Below are positions 1 through 12,923 of a stretch of DNA of 64,000 bases, one piece after another. The stretch is from Asterias rubens (lineage: Eukaryota; Echinodermata; Asteroidea; Forcipulatida; Asteriidae), in contig NC_047071.1 of assembly GCF_902459465.1 (NCBI RefSeq), forward strand, positions 12,916,385-12,980,384, written 5' to 3'. Positions within the stretch are counted from its first letter, which is position 1. Each line of letters opens with the position of its first letter. The notes beneath the pieces are model-generated. The model worked only from the letters and a program-made list of their open reading frames with translations, had not been told where the DNA came from and did no database searches. The position numbers and the translations under genes are program-made.

Positions 1-92
1 ACTGTACTTTAAATGAATCTAGTAATATCTGATTGCATTTACTACGCTACATGTCCCGTGACTATATCAAGAGCACAATTGTCATCATGGTC

Positions 93-350
93 AAGTGGTT
101 AAAGATCATTGAATTCAAGTTCCCTGTCACCGGAGTGTGGGTTCGAATCCCGCGTCCTGTGTCCCTTAGGCAAGATACTTTTAAACTTTAATTGCTTCTC
201 TTCATTCGGAGGTACTAAAATCCTAAATGGGTACCTGCAAGGGTAGAGGTTGATGAGAAAGCCTTCGGAGCACCATGGCAACTCGGGCTGTATACTCCCC
301 AGGGAGCAGAGAACGATTAAAGGAATGTTTTGGGCCCAATGAGGCTGGGT
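93..350 (+). repeat. tRNA-derived SINE-like repeat
   Basis: Contains a B-box-like GGTTCGAATCCCG (about 140-152), followed by the 'tgtcccttaggcaagatac' style tail common in marine invertebrate SINEs. The A-box region is degraded, so this is not a functional tRNA gene. It could be an old SINE fragment; family not assigned. Confidence 0.5.
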
Positions 351-719
351 ACTTAATATATAGGCCTATTAATGACTGAGTATGTATTTGATATGGTTAT
401 TGTGAACAAATGCGCAATTATAACTTAGAATTTGATGGAGACCCCCCATGCATTGCATGCTATATTATTATTAGTAATAGTATTACAGGTAGACCATGGA
501 GGTAGTCCAGTAACTTGGGCGCTGTACTGTATTCTTTTTTTTCGAAATTTTGACATATCATTAGAGGACCCATCCCATGAATTTCAAAAATTCGAAAATA
601 AGCAATATGTACATGTATGACTACGTGAGTATGAGTGACCGATATAATAACAACATTTCTAAGGGAATATACAGCGCCCCAGTTACTGGGTCCAAGTAAT
701 TGTATAAGTTGTTATTATA

Positions 720-785
720 CCACAACACCATCATCATCATTCATGGGTCCCCATCATCATTCATGGGTCCCCATCATCATCATTT
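720..785. repeat. CAT-rich microsatellite with duplicated 22-bp unit
   Basis: The unit 'catcatcattcatgggtccc' is repeated twice and flanked by (CAT)n. Simple tandem slippage product; no gene seen nearby. Confidence 0.7.
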
Positions 786-1639
786 TATTTGGAATGTCCG
801 TGTGTGCATGGAGGTAGAAATGTCGGATGTCAATCAGTGATATGATGTACACACGTGTCAACTGTGCTTTTTCAACTTGTTGCATCTTTCGACTTTTTGG
901 TTGGTTGGACTTGGTCATTTTATATTTCATATTATATTTAATTTCTTTCCATATATACATGTACAAAATCATGACACGGTACATACCCCAGCAAGCCACC
1001 AAATGATCACAGATACACAGAATACGGAGAATGAGCAGACAACGATTATTTACACCACCACACTTCGTACATGCACTTGCTTGTTGTTAATTGCAGCTAA
1101 ATTTTGTTTACATCCATCCGTGAGTGACATCCTTGTTACCGCCCTCTCGCGTTCATCTTGTTTGTTTTCCTTCCTCTCTCCATCAACCGCCCCCCCCCCC
1201 CCCCCATCCCATGTATAGTAGGGGAAAAAAAACAAGTGGTGGTCCAGCCAGCCACCATGTTTCCCCGTATTATTAAAATTAAATAGGAATACATTACAGT
1301 GGTTTAATAAGGATTTTCCATTGGGAATTTTGAGCCAAATAATTATTTTATTCTTAGCCTAGCCTATGATTAGGCAGCGGGTAACGTTTTTTCGCCAAGG
1401 CCTCTATGGAAAAAAACATAAATAGTTTACATTATATTTCCCTTCGTTTTTTAGCCTAAGGATTTTGAGGACTGCTCATCGGTGGGCAATGAGCTTAAAT
1501 AAGTACAATACCTTGAACGGCCCAGTAATTCCCTTTTGTCATTGAGCCCTTTCACACGAGAGTAATTTAGCAAGGGTCCCTTGCTAAACTGTATAGCATG
1601 GTTGTAAGATTTTACAAAATGCACATAATTGTGTGAAAG

Positions 1640-2026
1640 GACAATAATTTTGGTCCGTTGCTACATTGTCGGAGGTCCGGACCTACGACAAAATCAAATT
1701 TTAACCCGGCAAAAGTGCATTTTGGGGTCAAAAACAAAATGGCAGGCGTTTTCCCCCAAAACCATTACAAAAACTCCCATTGACATGATCATGAACTACA
1801 ATCTTAGAGAGCCGATTCAGCCCAAATTTAGCTGAATTATGTTGGTACATTTTACTTTTTTAATATTTAAAAATTCAAGGCCGCCATTTTGCTTAGTAAA
1901 TATGGAAAAACAATTTTGTTTACATGAAAATGTGCAGTTATATATTTTGATCATGAATCAAGATGGTGTTAAAAATTTTAACCCGGCGAAAGTGCATGTT
2001 CTTGGTCAAAAACCAAAATGGCCGCC
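1640..2026 (+). repeat. Dispersed repeat, related in inverted orientation to about 9,200-9,470
   Basis: Shares phrases such as 'ttttaacccggc', 'aaagtgcat' and 'aatggccgcc' between internal sub-blocks, and resembles the reverse complement of 9,200-9,470. Probably a non-coding transposon relic. Apart from this, 1-3,706 holds the SINE-like piece, microsatellites and no supportable exon. Confidence 0.45.
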
Positions 2027-2325
2027 AAAATAATTATTGGCATAAAACCTTGCTTGGTGACGAGTAATGGGATAGGTTGATGGTATAAACACTGTCAGAA
2101 ACGGCTCCCTCTGAAGTGCCATAGTTTTCGAGATAGAAGTAATTTTCCACGAATTTGATTTCGAGACCTCAGGTTTAGAACTTGAGGTCTCGAAATCAAT
2201 CATCTAAACGCACACAACTTCGTGTGACAAGGGTGTTTTTACTTTCATTGTTATCTCGCAACTTCGATGACCGATTGAGCTCAATTTTTCACAGGTTTGT
2301 TATTTTGTGTATATGTTGAGATAGG
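2027..2325 (+). mobile_element. MITE family A (GGACACTATTGGTAATT), fragment
   Basis: Internal part of a MITE found at least eight times here: 'aaaataattattggcataaaacc', the 'gagacctca' inner palindrome and the 'gaccgattgagctcaa' block. Terminal sequences are missing, so it is an old or truncated copy. It has no coding capacity. Confidence 0.75.
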
Positions 2326-3185
2326 CACCCGAATGCCTAACATACCGGAGCGTAACCTTTTATATAATTTTTTTTACCAGATTAAATTTGTATTTATAGA
2401 ATATTTTATTTAGGTTTTTTTCCTTCAAAATTGTCTTTATTTGTTTATTTATCAATTATTGTTGTTATTATTCATCACGTCAATTGTATTATACTGGTAT
2501 ATGTATCGGATGTTTGATAACTAGGTCAGACTTCAGTTCAATTAATTTTTATTGGTCCTACCATACAGAGGACATAAATTATGCATACATGCAGTACATG
2601 GGGAAATTAATAACACACGATATAAACTACTGGAATTAAATAAGACATATTATTGTTCTCTCAATACGAAGGCGAAGTTAGTTTTTGAGGAGGGGGCTAC
2701 TGCACTTAGTGAAAAAAAACCACATCGTTTTCGGATTAAACCTAAGAGTCGGTTACAACATTGGAAACTCGTGTCTTGTTTGTGTACAGAATAGTATTAT
2801 TTTCTTGTTTAAAAAAAGGGGCCCTTGATCAAGGTTTTATTGTGATACAATGGTTAATTTTGTCTTAAGGTTCCATGTTGCAGGTACAGGTATCACTTTC
2901 GCAAGACGCGCTTCAATTGGTTTTCACTTTGATGCACAAACTTCTCTACCAAATATTAGTTGTGAATTCTTTTTCTTTAAGATGAGCCAACAAAATTGTT
3001 TTGTATTTTTTCCAGTTGTAAATGAATAGAGATAGGGGATTCCGAAGTTTTCGCATTATTTTGTTTAAATTTTAGTTAAAACAACAACATTATTATCAGT
3101 GTAGCCCTGCTCGGAGTGTCATAATAATATCATCGGTGTGATTTACTGTCACATTGGGTGCAAAGGGCAAGATGTATGTCGTTGT

Positions 3186-3370
3186 ATCTAATAATAATAA
3201 TAATAATAATAATATTTATTCGGGCAATCACATTTACAAGCACATGTACATACATTAAAAATATTTAAGAAAACAAAGTAAAACAACAGTGGGGTGCCCA
3301 GGAGAGCATAAAAGTTAAAAAAAATAACTGTCGCCAAAAGGCGTATGTCTCCTAAAACCCTAAAAATACA
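3186..3370. repeat. (TAA)n microsatellite plus retroposon-like tail
   Basis: A TAA run of about 25 bp is followed by 'tttattcgggcaatcacatttacaag', a configuration typical of the 3' end of non-LTR retroposons in reverse orientation. No reverse transcriptase is present. Confidence 0.4.
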
Positions 3371-3706
3371 TTAAGGCAAGAGGGAAATCAACAAGATTAA
3401 ACCGAAGCATGCCCTTTGGTTAGACTTGACTCAAGTCGAAACACTCAATGTAATACCATACCCAAACGAATGTCTGGTAAAGAAGAACGCCATTTCTAAG
3501 GTTAAGCTGAACTTGACCACTGTAATAATGGGTCACAGCTAGCTGCCAAACACTTGCTTACTTATCAGTCAGTGGAGGCTTCTGGCGTCATTTTTTCGGG
3601 GCAATGTTCAACTAAAAACTGAGCGGGTACACAACTATAAGTCGTCTGGATAACTCAACCAACGCGCCACCTTTCGGATTATCTGTTAAAATAGCAATAA
3701 AACAAC

Positions 3707-6700
3707 ATGGCTGCACCTACAGGGAGTGGAAGCAGACCAATGTACGTTTACTCTTTTGTGGTAATTATGTTGTGTTTAACCGATTTGTTTGAGCTGAATG
3801 ACTGTGTCACTTAAGATTCTCATCATAACGAATAATATCTGTGCTCGCACTCAGAGCTGTCATGAAAGGGCACGTTTAAATAGTCGAATTCATAACAAGT
3901 TTAAGAGCTGACGAGGCTAATTTCATTGTACTGCTAACCAGTAAGCAAATTTTCGTGCCCACTAGTTCAAAAAGATTTGCAACGGAAGGTACATTGTGTT
4001 ACTGTGCTATTGGAAACTCGCGCAGTAAGCGGGAAAAAAAACGGCCGCTAAGCAGCTATTATGGAATTGGGCCCAGTTGTCTTGGCATAATATAAAAGAG
4101 CAGCCATGCAGCTAGCACGTTCAAAGGAATTAAGTGCTAAGTGAGTGGGTGAGTGAGTGGGTGAGTGGGTGAGTGAGTTGGGGGAGTTAGTGAGTAATAC
4201 AACACGCGACAATTTGTAGTTAGCGGTAAAGGGACACGTTGCCTTGGATCGGGCAACTTATGGTCTAAGAAAAATGTTATACAATGCATTATGGTTAGAA
4301 GTACGTTTTAAATTCAAGTATTATATCCACACAACAAACCATGTTAGTTTGCAAAATGAGAGGAAAACCACGCAATTTCGCGGCATGTTTGTGTGGAGGC
4401 ATAATGTATTATACCTTTTAAAACATCTTTCTAACCATAATATGGATTTTATTTACAAAAGTTCAAAATAATGGTTTTCATTACAGACAAACTCGCCCGA
4501 TCCAAGGCAACATATCCCTTTAATGCAGCCAATTATCATAATTTTGGTAACTGCTGTTCAAAGTAGATGCATGATCGGTCTAGTAATTTTATCTCCATTG
4601 CCTAGGCATGATTAGATGCTAGGTCCGTGTAAAACAAAAACTGATGTGTCCACGATGTTTGTTTTTAAACAAAAATGCAATACTGAAACTGAAATGAACG
4701 GCACAGAACACAAACGTTATACGACGACCTGTAATAATAGCAAAGTACAAGTTTAAATATTATGTGCAAGTTAGAGTAAACATCAGTTCTGCACTATCTT
4801 GTTAACACTGTATGCAGTTTGGACCTAAGTTGTAAATCTCTCTTGCCTATATAATGGTGTTTTTGGTCGTTATCGAAGTCCGTGTTTGGGTAAGAGTCCG
4901 GGGTCGGGTTATAGGCCGGGGGGGGGGGTCGACATAGTCTCCGTTCAAGCTAGGCTTGGCTGATTGGGTCTGATTTACCATGTCAGCTACAATCATGGCT
5001 TCACTTCGTGTTTATAAGACAGCGGGTGAAAAACAGAATGAGTAACTCTATACACCGATGTGTAATACTGTGCACATTATCTTTCAAAAGTTCTGTGAAA
5101 AACAATCACAGGCATATTACCCGGTGGCATTTGAACCTATACGACTTTTGCCATCCCAGAGGTGCTGTGTCTTACCAATCACAAGCGGGATAACCCGGTA
5201 GCTAAAGGCAGTTCAAATACTAATTAATGTCTTGTTCCTGTTGTTCTGGTCTCATGAATGTTCTTCGTGTAAGTCACTCATTGATAACCTGTTTATTTAT
5301 TTGTTTGTTTTTATTCGTTTTCCTTAATAAAGACTCACTTACGAGGAGCTGGACAGATTTGCCAAATGTGTAGAAGATAAGTCATCAGGTTGCAAGCCAA
5401 CTGTCGGAATAATTACGCCCTGGCTGAGCGATTTGAAGCAAAGTTTGGAGGAGCGAATAAAGATACCCTTTAGCAGCATACCAGATTTCCCTCTTAGTTT
5501 AGGTGAGTATTTTGAATCATTCATCACGACGCGCAGAGCACAAAGTGCATGTCATGTCTGCCATTTTGGTATTCAATTTAAAATGCAATAATAGACCTTT
5601 ACTTTGCAACGTCACAACCGAGATCGGAAAGTTATAGAAATCAATCAAGACAAAGAAAAACAGACAGCTAGTCCTAAATAATGTTACACAAATACTCAGA
5701 AACAGTTTTGAATTTGTTTCGAAACAAAACATATGGGATGTATTCTGTGTTAGTTGAAAGTTTGCAGAAGTTTAATTTGGTTAAAACACGATTGAGTGTT
5801 TCACTATTATTAGGCGCCCCCCCCCCCATGCCAACCATGCGCGGTTTGTTTATCACATCGGTATGAATTGACTCGTAGATGGGAACCGCATGTTACACGC
5901 GTGGATCGTAAAAAAAATAAAAATAAATTATGTTTGTTTCCCCCTTTTTTTAGACTCTGTTATAGTGTTTAGTTAGCGCTGTATAACCATAAAGGAGCAC
6001 TATATATAAATAATTCATTGTCTTAAATTGCATTGCATTATATTGTATTGTATTGAATAGTATTGCTTTCAGGGGAGAGCAATAGTCTTATGACGGATAA
6101 CTTTCTGATAAGAGGAACCACTAAAAATATCTCTCTATTTTCACACCTTAGAGGGAGCAAAGGATGATGGGTTTGTTATTGGGAAACTTGGTGGGAAGAC
6201 GGTCATCTGTGCCGAAGAACACCTCCATCTCTACGGTGGATACCCGGTGTGGCAGGTATATAAATTTGCAAAATTATTCATGCTGTCTAAAAGGATGGCT
6301 TTGAGAGCAATCACTGTCTGTGATACGACAGAGCTTTACATTGGCGCGCGGTTGTCAACGGTTTTTGGTCTTATACAGCAACAAATCTGTGAAAATTTTG
6401 GCTCAATTTATTGATAACCGAAGATGCTAAACAAAATTAATGAAAGAAAACAATCTTCGTTGCATAAAATTAGTTTGTGTGCTTTCATCTTCCGGAAAGG
6501 CCTGAAGTAAGGTTCATATAATTTAAATGAGATAACAAAAATAAAAACCCCCATTAATTTAGGGGGAGCCGTTTCTAGTGTTGTATATCAAGCTTTCCGC
6601 TGCTCATCAAATAGGCCTGAATTGTTTTGCTTAGTTTTGAGTATTACCTTTAAGTCTCAAGTGCCTTTAAACCAACGTTTGAATGTGTCGTTCGGTAATT

Positions 6701-9043
6701 TTGGCGTCACAGTGGTATCATAAGCTCATCATTGTGTATAATAGGTGTTTGTTATTTCTAGGTAGTAGCATCGACCCGAGTTATGATCATACTTGGCATA
6801 AAATCACTGGTCATAACAAACTACGCCAGCAGCTTGAATAAGAGTTATAACATCGGGGACATCATTGTCCTTAAGGATCACCTGTTCCTACCTGGTTTAG
6901 CGGGACACAATCCCCTGAATGGACCCGCCATGGAAAGGTAAGAGTTATCAATTAAGAATTAATTTATTGGTTAAATTATGTCTAAAGATTAACGGGGTTG
7001 CACATTTCACGAAATACCCCTCTCTCAAGTTAGGATATACCCGAAAACTGATTAAATATTTGGAATGAAAAACGATTCCCTTCTGCAAGGAATATGGTTT
7101 TAGGGAAATGCATACATCATAAAATGTGATTATTAATACATATGATAAGCGTTTCTGTATAACACGTTTATTCTCTTCTACAAGGAATATGGTTTTAGGG
7201 AAATGCATACATTATATGTGATTATTAATATGATAAGCGTTTCTGTATAACACGTTTATTCTAAAATTGTGTATTATTCCAACTACGGCTATTCCTGATT
7301 TTCGGCGATAATATTATTATCTCGAAACGCCACCTGCCACCTTTCGTACAAACATTTGCACATGTTAGCTTGATTTCCATTCTACCTTTACATATAGACG
7401 ATGTGACCTCTGACGTCAGACGGAAACCATAACTTGATTCGCGCGCATATCTCCGGGCAAAACCTTTGTGTTCAGCCAGCTAGAAAGTGTATTCAATCTC
7501 ACCTTAAGACTACGTTTTTTTTGCCCGGCGAAACATGACGTATAACAGTGTTTTTTCAACAGAGGGCGGTTTGAATGTTAACATAGGTCACATCGTCTAT
7601 AGGAAAACAAACAATAACGGTTCCAAAAAGCAAAGGTTACGGCATTACCTCTGCAGCAGGAGGTTCAAACTAATGGCTGGCGATTGGTGGATCAGCCGCT
7701 GTCGGGTGCCTCGTTAGGTCTAGTTTGTGGAGGGCTCATTTTTAAACAACTGCAAGATATCGGGCATGAAGGCCAGGGCCCAATTTGATATCGCTGCTTA
7801 ACGCTAAGCAAATATGCGTGCTTACTGTAGCAGCACAATTTGCTTAAGTCTTAGCGTATTTCACATGTTAGCAGACAAATTGGGCGGCCATATTTCGTGT
7901 TTACCGTGTATTTGCATTGTGACGTCATTTATTTTCGTGCGGTAAGTACCGGAAGGTTAGCATGCTTTTTCGTTTGCTTACGGTTAGCAGCGCTTTTAAG
8001 TAGAAATTGCACATACAGTAAGCACAACATCGGCCGCTAAGCAGCCCTATGGAATTGGGCCCTGTTGTGTTTGATTCTCAGATTTTTGTTCAAGTTCCTA
8101 TTTCTTCCCTAATATAAGTCCCAAAATTAGTCACCGATCGGTTTCAAAATCTTGTTCTTCGATGTATATAGATTAGGCGAACGATTCGTAAACGTCACCA
8201 ACCTGTACGATACTGGCTTCAGGGAACTTTGCCTGGACATCGCTGGTGAGTTGGACTATCTGGACCACGTGCTGGAGGGAAGTTATGCCATGGTGTCCGG
8301 CCCGTCAACGGCTACACCAGCTGAGCTCAAACTGCTGGTCAACGCTTCGTGTGATGTTGTTGGTAAGCTTCTAAACAAAAGTATGAGCGATCTAGCCATA
8401 AGTGACGTGCGACTTCGAGTATCAAAATAATGAACGACAAGGGAAGCTGAGTGTGTAAATAAACCCCTTCCCAGTTTGTCGTAAAAATGTGGGTATGATC
8501 CATACACGGCAGTTATCTGACTGGTACCTCGTCAACAAAGATTGGCTGTCCAAAGGAAGACTGCCAACATTATGCCTAGATAGCTCAGTTGGTAGAGTTT
8601 GTTGGTTCAAACTCCCCCTTTTTGTGGGTTAGAATCCAACCCGAGTATAATGCCTGTGAATTTATTTATCACAGAACTCGGGAAAGTACTGAGCATACAT
8701 TGCTAACACATATCGGTGTAAAGGCCTGTGGGTAAAACCAATTATGAATATTCTTTTTCTTTCTTTATTTCTCATTTGTAAATAAGCTTTATAAATACGG
8801 ATACTTTGTATTGATATATGAAATAATAAAACTAAAACTTTATAACTGACAGGGATGGACACGTGCCCACTGACCATTGTTGCGAAGCAATCTGGAATCA
8901 AAACACTTGGTCTTTCGCTGGTGATCAATCGAAGCAAAATGGACTACGATGACGAAGACCAAGATCATGAAGACGAGGCTGTGATTCGAGAGATAATGCC
9001 CGTTGTTAAACTCATGTTAATCAAGTTTCTTTCTCGGATATAA
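3707..9043 (+). CDS. PNP: Purine nucleoside phosphorylase homologue, divergent active site (6 exons, 288 aa)
   Basis: Exons: 3707-3741, 5333-5502, 6152-6255, 6762-6937, 8172-8362, 8853-9043. All borders are GT-AG and phases agree, giving 867 nt with no internal stop; human PNP is 289 residues. Collinear PNP landmarks are TYEEL near the N-terminus, IPDFPLS, LYGGYP, VRVMIILGI-like VITN, GDIIVLKDH, LPGLAGHNPL, GPSTATPAE, GMDTCP and NRSKMDYD. The family (trimeric, cytosolic) cleaves inosine and guanosine with phosphate. Compared with human PNP (numbering recalled), the GSGLG phosphate loop is replaced by TPWLSDL, Arg84 by His, Ala116 by Tyr, Phe200 by Thr, Glu201 by Ala and Ser220 by Asp. His86, Tyr88, Asn243 and a His at the 257 site remain. 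Fold and length are kept while catalytic residues are lost, so a pseudoenzyme or altered specificity is likely. The start ATG lies in a good context (aacaacATGG). Identity as a PNP homologue is secure; activity is inferred to be low or changed. Confidence 0.93.
4137..4195. repeat. (GTGAGTGG)n simple tandem repeat
   Basis: A run of GTGAGTGG(GT) units of about 8-12 bp in intron 1 of the PNP homologue. Confidence 0.8.
4227..4522. mobile_element. MITE family B (ACGTTGCCTTGGATCG)
   Basis: Terminal inverted repeats 'aaagggacacgttgccttgg' and its complement near 4,493-4,522 enclose a non-coding AT-rich body. It sits in intron 1 of the PNP homologue. A second copy lies at 12,924-13,162. Confidence 0.85.
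7086..7262 (+). repeat. Two-copy direct duplication, about 95-bp unit
   Basis: Starts at 7,086 and 7,181 with 'caaggaatatggttttaggg' and ends with 'aacacgtttattct'. The copies differ by small indels. It lies in intron 4 of the PNP homologue. Confidence 0.9.
7777..8061. mobile_element. MITE family C (GGGCCCAATT)
   Basis: Inverted ends 'gggcccaatttgatatcgct' and its diverged complement at 8,040-8,061 ('ctatggaattgggccc'), with inner 'gctaagcaaat' motifs. It lies in PNP intron 4. Related pieces are at about 3,990-4,075, 45,700-45,858, 48,492-48,732, 52,700-53,075 and 60,185-60,362. Confidence 0.75.
8574..8760 (+). repeat. tRNA-derived SINE-like repeat
   Basis: Begins with a tRNA-like A box ('gatagctcagttggtagag'), has a weak B box, and continues into a tRNA-unrelated tail ('tgctaacacatatcggtgta'). 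It sits in the last PNP intron. The B box is too degraded for a working tRNA. Confidence 0.6.
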
Positions 9044-10065
9044 GGGACAGCACAATTCCACAGAAAGGAATGTTTTAATGTCGCTCAGATGTCACGAAAA
9101 CAAAAATGCGTTCGCTCTAATTATCCGAAAACCCCCTGCAATTTGTTCGCTAGTTTAAGTTTATTCTTATAATTTGTTTCTAACCACATTTGCCTTAAAA
9201 TTTACCCCCCCCATTATTTTTTTTGGCCCGGCCGTATTGAATTTAAAATGTAAAATGTACAAACCTATTGTGGCAAAATTTTGGCTGAATCGGTCTCTTA
9301 ATTTTGTAGTCATGTCAATTGGAGTTTTTTTTTATTAGTTTCGGGGGAAAACGGTGGCGATTTTGTTTTTTCCCCAAAAAATTCACTTTCGCTAGGTCAA
9401 AATTGTATACATGTACACCATCTGATTCATGCTCACGGGTCTAATGGCACATTTTCATGTAAAAATAATTGCATGTGAAGTTTTACCATATTTTAACATT
9501 CGTACCAATCAGCCAGTAGAGGGCGCCAGCACGGCTCCGCGGTGGAGCTAGTTGCTGGTTGGCCCCCTGCTGGAAGATTGGGAAACCCGCTCGCCTGGGG
9601 ATGTTTTCCTATGTCTAGATCTGTGGATTGATAAAGATTGGACGTCTGGAATAAAACGGTCAGGAATTCAAGCAGAAATACTGGTTTTTAGTGTGTTTCA
9701 TTGCTCTGTATTGTTGTGGTTATTGACACAGGATTTTTGTGTTACAATATTGTCTAAGAGGGTTTATTCAGAAGCGTTGTTTCGGCGGCCATTTTGTTTC
9801 TTACCAAATTTGCCTTACCCCAACATTTGTTCCCCCCTATATGTAGCAAAAAGGCGTCCCTACTGAATTGTGAAATATTTGAAATGGAAATATTTCATGA
9901 GGGGCACTGTGGAGTGGTGACACGTCAAATGGACACTATTTTTATTTACTCAATATAATTGTTATCATAACAATAATTTATTTGGTACCGAGCGAGGGAG
10001 ATCTGTTGACAGTTATAAAAACTTTGTTAGAATTGGCTCCCTCGTCTGTGCATCAAAGTAAAAAC
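9044..10065. other. Non-coding downstream region with old repeats
   Basis: 3' flank of the PNP homologue. 9,200-9,470 is an inverted relative of 1,640-2,026, and 9,950-10,060 holds MITE A-like phrases. The open frame at 9,552-9,866 lacks splice context or recognisable domains, so no gene is called. Confidence 0.6.
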
Positions 10066-11335
10066 CTCAAAGTGTGTTGACGGTGTTTTGGGTGTGTTGA
10101 CGCTGTTTGACGGTATATTTGGTATGTTGACGGTGTTTTGGGTGTGGTGACGCTCCTTGACTGTGTATTGGGTGTGTTGACGGTGTTTTATGGTGTGTTG
10201 ACGGTGTTTTATGGTGCGTTGACGGTGTTTGACGGTATATTTGGTATGTTGACGGTGTATTGGGTGTGTTGACGGTGTTTTATGGTGTGTTGACGGTGTT
10301 TTATGGTGCGTTGACGGTGTTTGACGGTATATTTGGTATGTTGACGGTGTATTGGGTGTGTTGACGGTGTTTTGACGCTGTTTGACGGTATATTTGGTAA
10401 GTTGACGGTGTTTTGGGTGTGTTGACGCTGTTTGACGGTGTATCGGGTGTGTTGACGGTGTTTTATTGTGTGTTGACGGTGTTTGACGGTATATCGGGTG
10501 TGTTGACGGTGTTTGACGGTGTATTAGGTGTGTTGACGGTGTTTGGTATGTTGACGGTGTTTTGGGTGTGTTGACGGTGTTTTAAGGTGCGTTGACGGTG
10601 TGTTGACGGTGTATTGGGTATGTTGACGGTGTATTGGGTATGTTGACGGTGTTTTGGGTGTGTTGACGGTGTTTTTGGTGTGTTGACGGTGTTTTGGGTG
10701 TGTTGACGGTGTGTTATGGTGCGTTGACGGTGTATTGGGTATGTTGACGGTGTATTGGGTATGTTGACGGTGTATTGGGTGTGTTGACGGTGTTTGACGG
10801 TGTATTAGGTGTGTTGACGGTGTTTGACGGTATATTAGGTGTGTTGACGGTGTTTGACGGTGTTTGACAGTGTATTGGGTGCGTTGACGGTGTATTGGGT
10901 ATGTTGACGGTGTATTGTGTATGTTGACGGTGTTTTATGGTGTGTTGACGTTGTTTGACGGTGTTTGACGGTGTATTGGGTGTGTTGACGGTGTTTTGGT
11001 TGTGTTGACGGTGTGTTGACTGTGTTTGACGGTGTATTGGGTGTGTTGACGGCGTTATGACGCTGTTTGACGGTATATTTGGTGAGTTGACGTGTTTTGG
11101 GTGTTGGACGCTGTTTGACGGTATATTTGGTAAGTTGACGGTGTTTTGGGTGTGTTGACGCTTGTTGACGGTATATTGGGTGTGTTGACGGTGTTTTATG
11201 GTGTGTTGACGGTGTATTGGGTATGTTGATGGTGTATTGGGTATGTTGACGGTGTTTTGGGTGTGTTGACGGTGTTTTATGGTGTGTTGACGCTGTTTGA
11301 CGGTATATTGGGTGTGTTGACGGTGTTTTATGGTG
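10066..11335 (+). repeat. Minisatellite block 1, (GTGTTGACGGTGTnTTGG)n
   Basis: About 1.27 kb of irregular units of roughly 10-20 bp, all variants of 'gtgttgacggtgttttgggt', 'gtttgacggt' and 'gtattgggtatgttgacg'. Strongly G/T-rich on the plus strand. No coding function is inferred. Confidence 0.97.
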
Positions 11336-12100
11336 TCAAAACACCATCAAACAGCGTCAACACACACAATACACCGTCAAACAGCGTCAGCACACCCAAA
11401 CAGCGTCAAATACCGTCAACACACTTAAACCACCGTCAACACACCCATCAAACACCCAATATACCGTCAACACACCCAAAACACCGCCATCATACTCAAA
11501 ACACCGTCAACTCACCCAATATACCGTCAAACAGCATCAACACACCCAACACACCGTCAAACAGCGTCAATACACCATAAAACAGCGTCAACACACCAAA
11601 TACACCGTCAAACACCGTCGATACACCCACAACACCGTCAAACACCGTCAACACACCCAAAACACCGCCAACACACCCAAAACACCGTCAAACAGCGTCA
11701 ACACACCTAAAACACCGTCAAATATCGTCAACACGCCTAAACCACCGTCAACACACCCAATACGCCGTCAAACGCCGTCAACACACCCAAAACACCGTCA
11801 ACACACCCAATACAACGTCAAACAGCGTCAACACATCCAACACACCGTCAATCAGCGTGAACACACAAAAGACACCGTCAAACACCATCAAACAGTGTAA
11901 ACACACCCAAAAAAGCGTCACCACACCATAAAACAGCGTCAACACCGTCAAAAAGCATCAACACACCGTTAAACACCGTCACCACACCATACACACCGTC
12001 AAACACCATCAAACAGTTCCAACACACCGTCAAACACCGTCAAACATACCCAACACACCATTAAACACCGTCAACACAGCCAACACACCGTGAAATATCA
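11336..12100 (-). repeat. Minisatellite block 2, same unit inverted
   Basis: The same unit in reverse complement ('cacccaaaacaccgtcaac', 'aaacagcgtcaac'). The switch is abrupt, at 'atggtgtcaaaacaccatca', which can itself fold back. The C/A-rich open frame across it only reflects the absence of stops in the repeat. Confidence 0.97.
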
Positions 12101-12923
12101 CCTTGCCAAATTTCGAAAACTACGGTGGCGTACAATTAGCTTCCCTTGGTCGACCCCGGTGTACTCCTCCAAGTTGCCAGCCCCAAGTGACCTGCTTTGG
12201 GATAGGGGCACTTTGGGGCTGGCTCAAAAATTGGTTTGATAAATAGTAAAAGCTGTCTTAGGATATGTTTTATCTGTCATACGCACCCATTGTTTTCGAA
12301 ATTTGGCAAGGTGATTAGGAGAGCGTAGTTGTAGTCATGGTGTGCAAGTAGTTTTCAGAAACCTAGCATGAAGTAAACGTTTTAAGTTAATTATTCACTT
12401 AATGCAAATTTTGGGAATAGTTCTTTTAAAACGTTTATGTAACGTCCAGGTTCACTCTTTACCACCATGACTTCAAATACGTACCCAAAATACCACCTTG
12501 CCAAAATTCGCCTTCAGCCTAATCTTTTTCTAAACATACAATGCTGAGGGTGGAAATATATCGAAAAAAAGGTACATCCAGCCCCGGGGGCCACAAAGGT
12601 AGAAGTGGCTCCATTCCCTACAGAAGCTAATACAGGATAATTGGTGCACATAATTCCCATAGAGAGACTTGTTGGGATCGCATACTTGTCATTTTCGGTA
12701 TTAGGAATGCAGGAAAGCCGCCTCAAACCTTTGAATATCGGATGCACGGACATGCCAGGATGACTCAAGTACAAACTGCGTCTCTCTAGCATTTTTAGAT
12801 CCAGAATTATTTAAGAGTTCGGCTGAAGTTTTAATAAGTCCGGGCTTGTTTTAAACTAATACATATATTTTGTTGTCCATTCATCACACGCGCCGTGAGT
12901 TTGGGGCCCATGTATTGCATTAA

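Noticed and set aside
8574..8646. Functional tRNA gene
   Set aside because: A box is good but the B box and acceptor stem do not fit; a SINE head. The same applies at 41,597 and 60,387.
11257..11580. 107-residue open frame across the minisatellite switch
   Set aside because: Pure translation of tandem repeat units; no start context and no domain.
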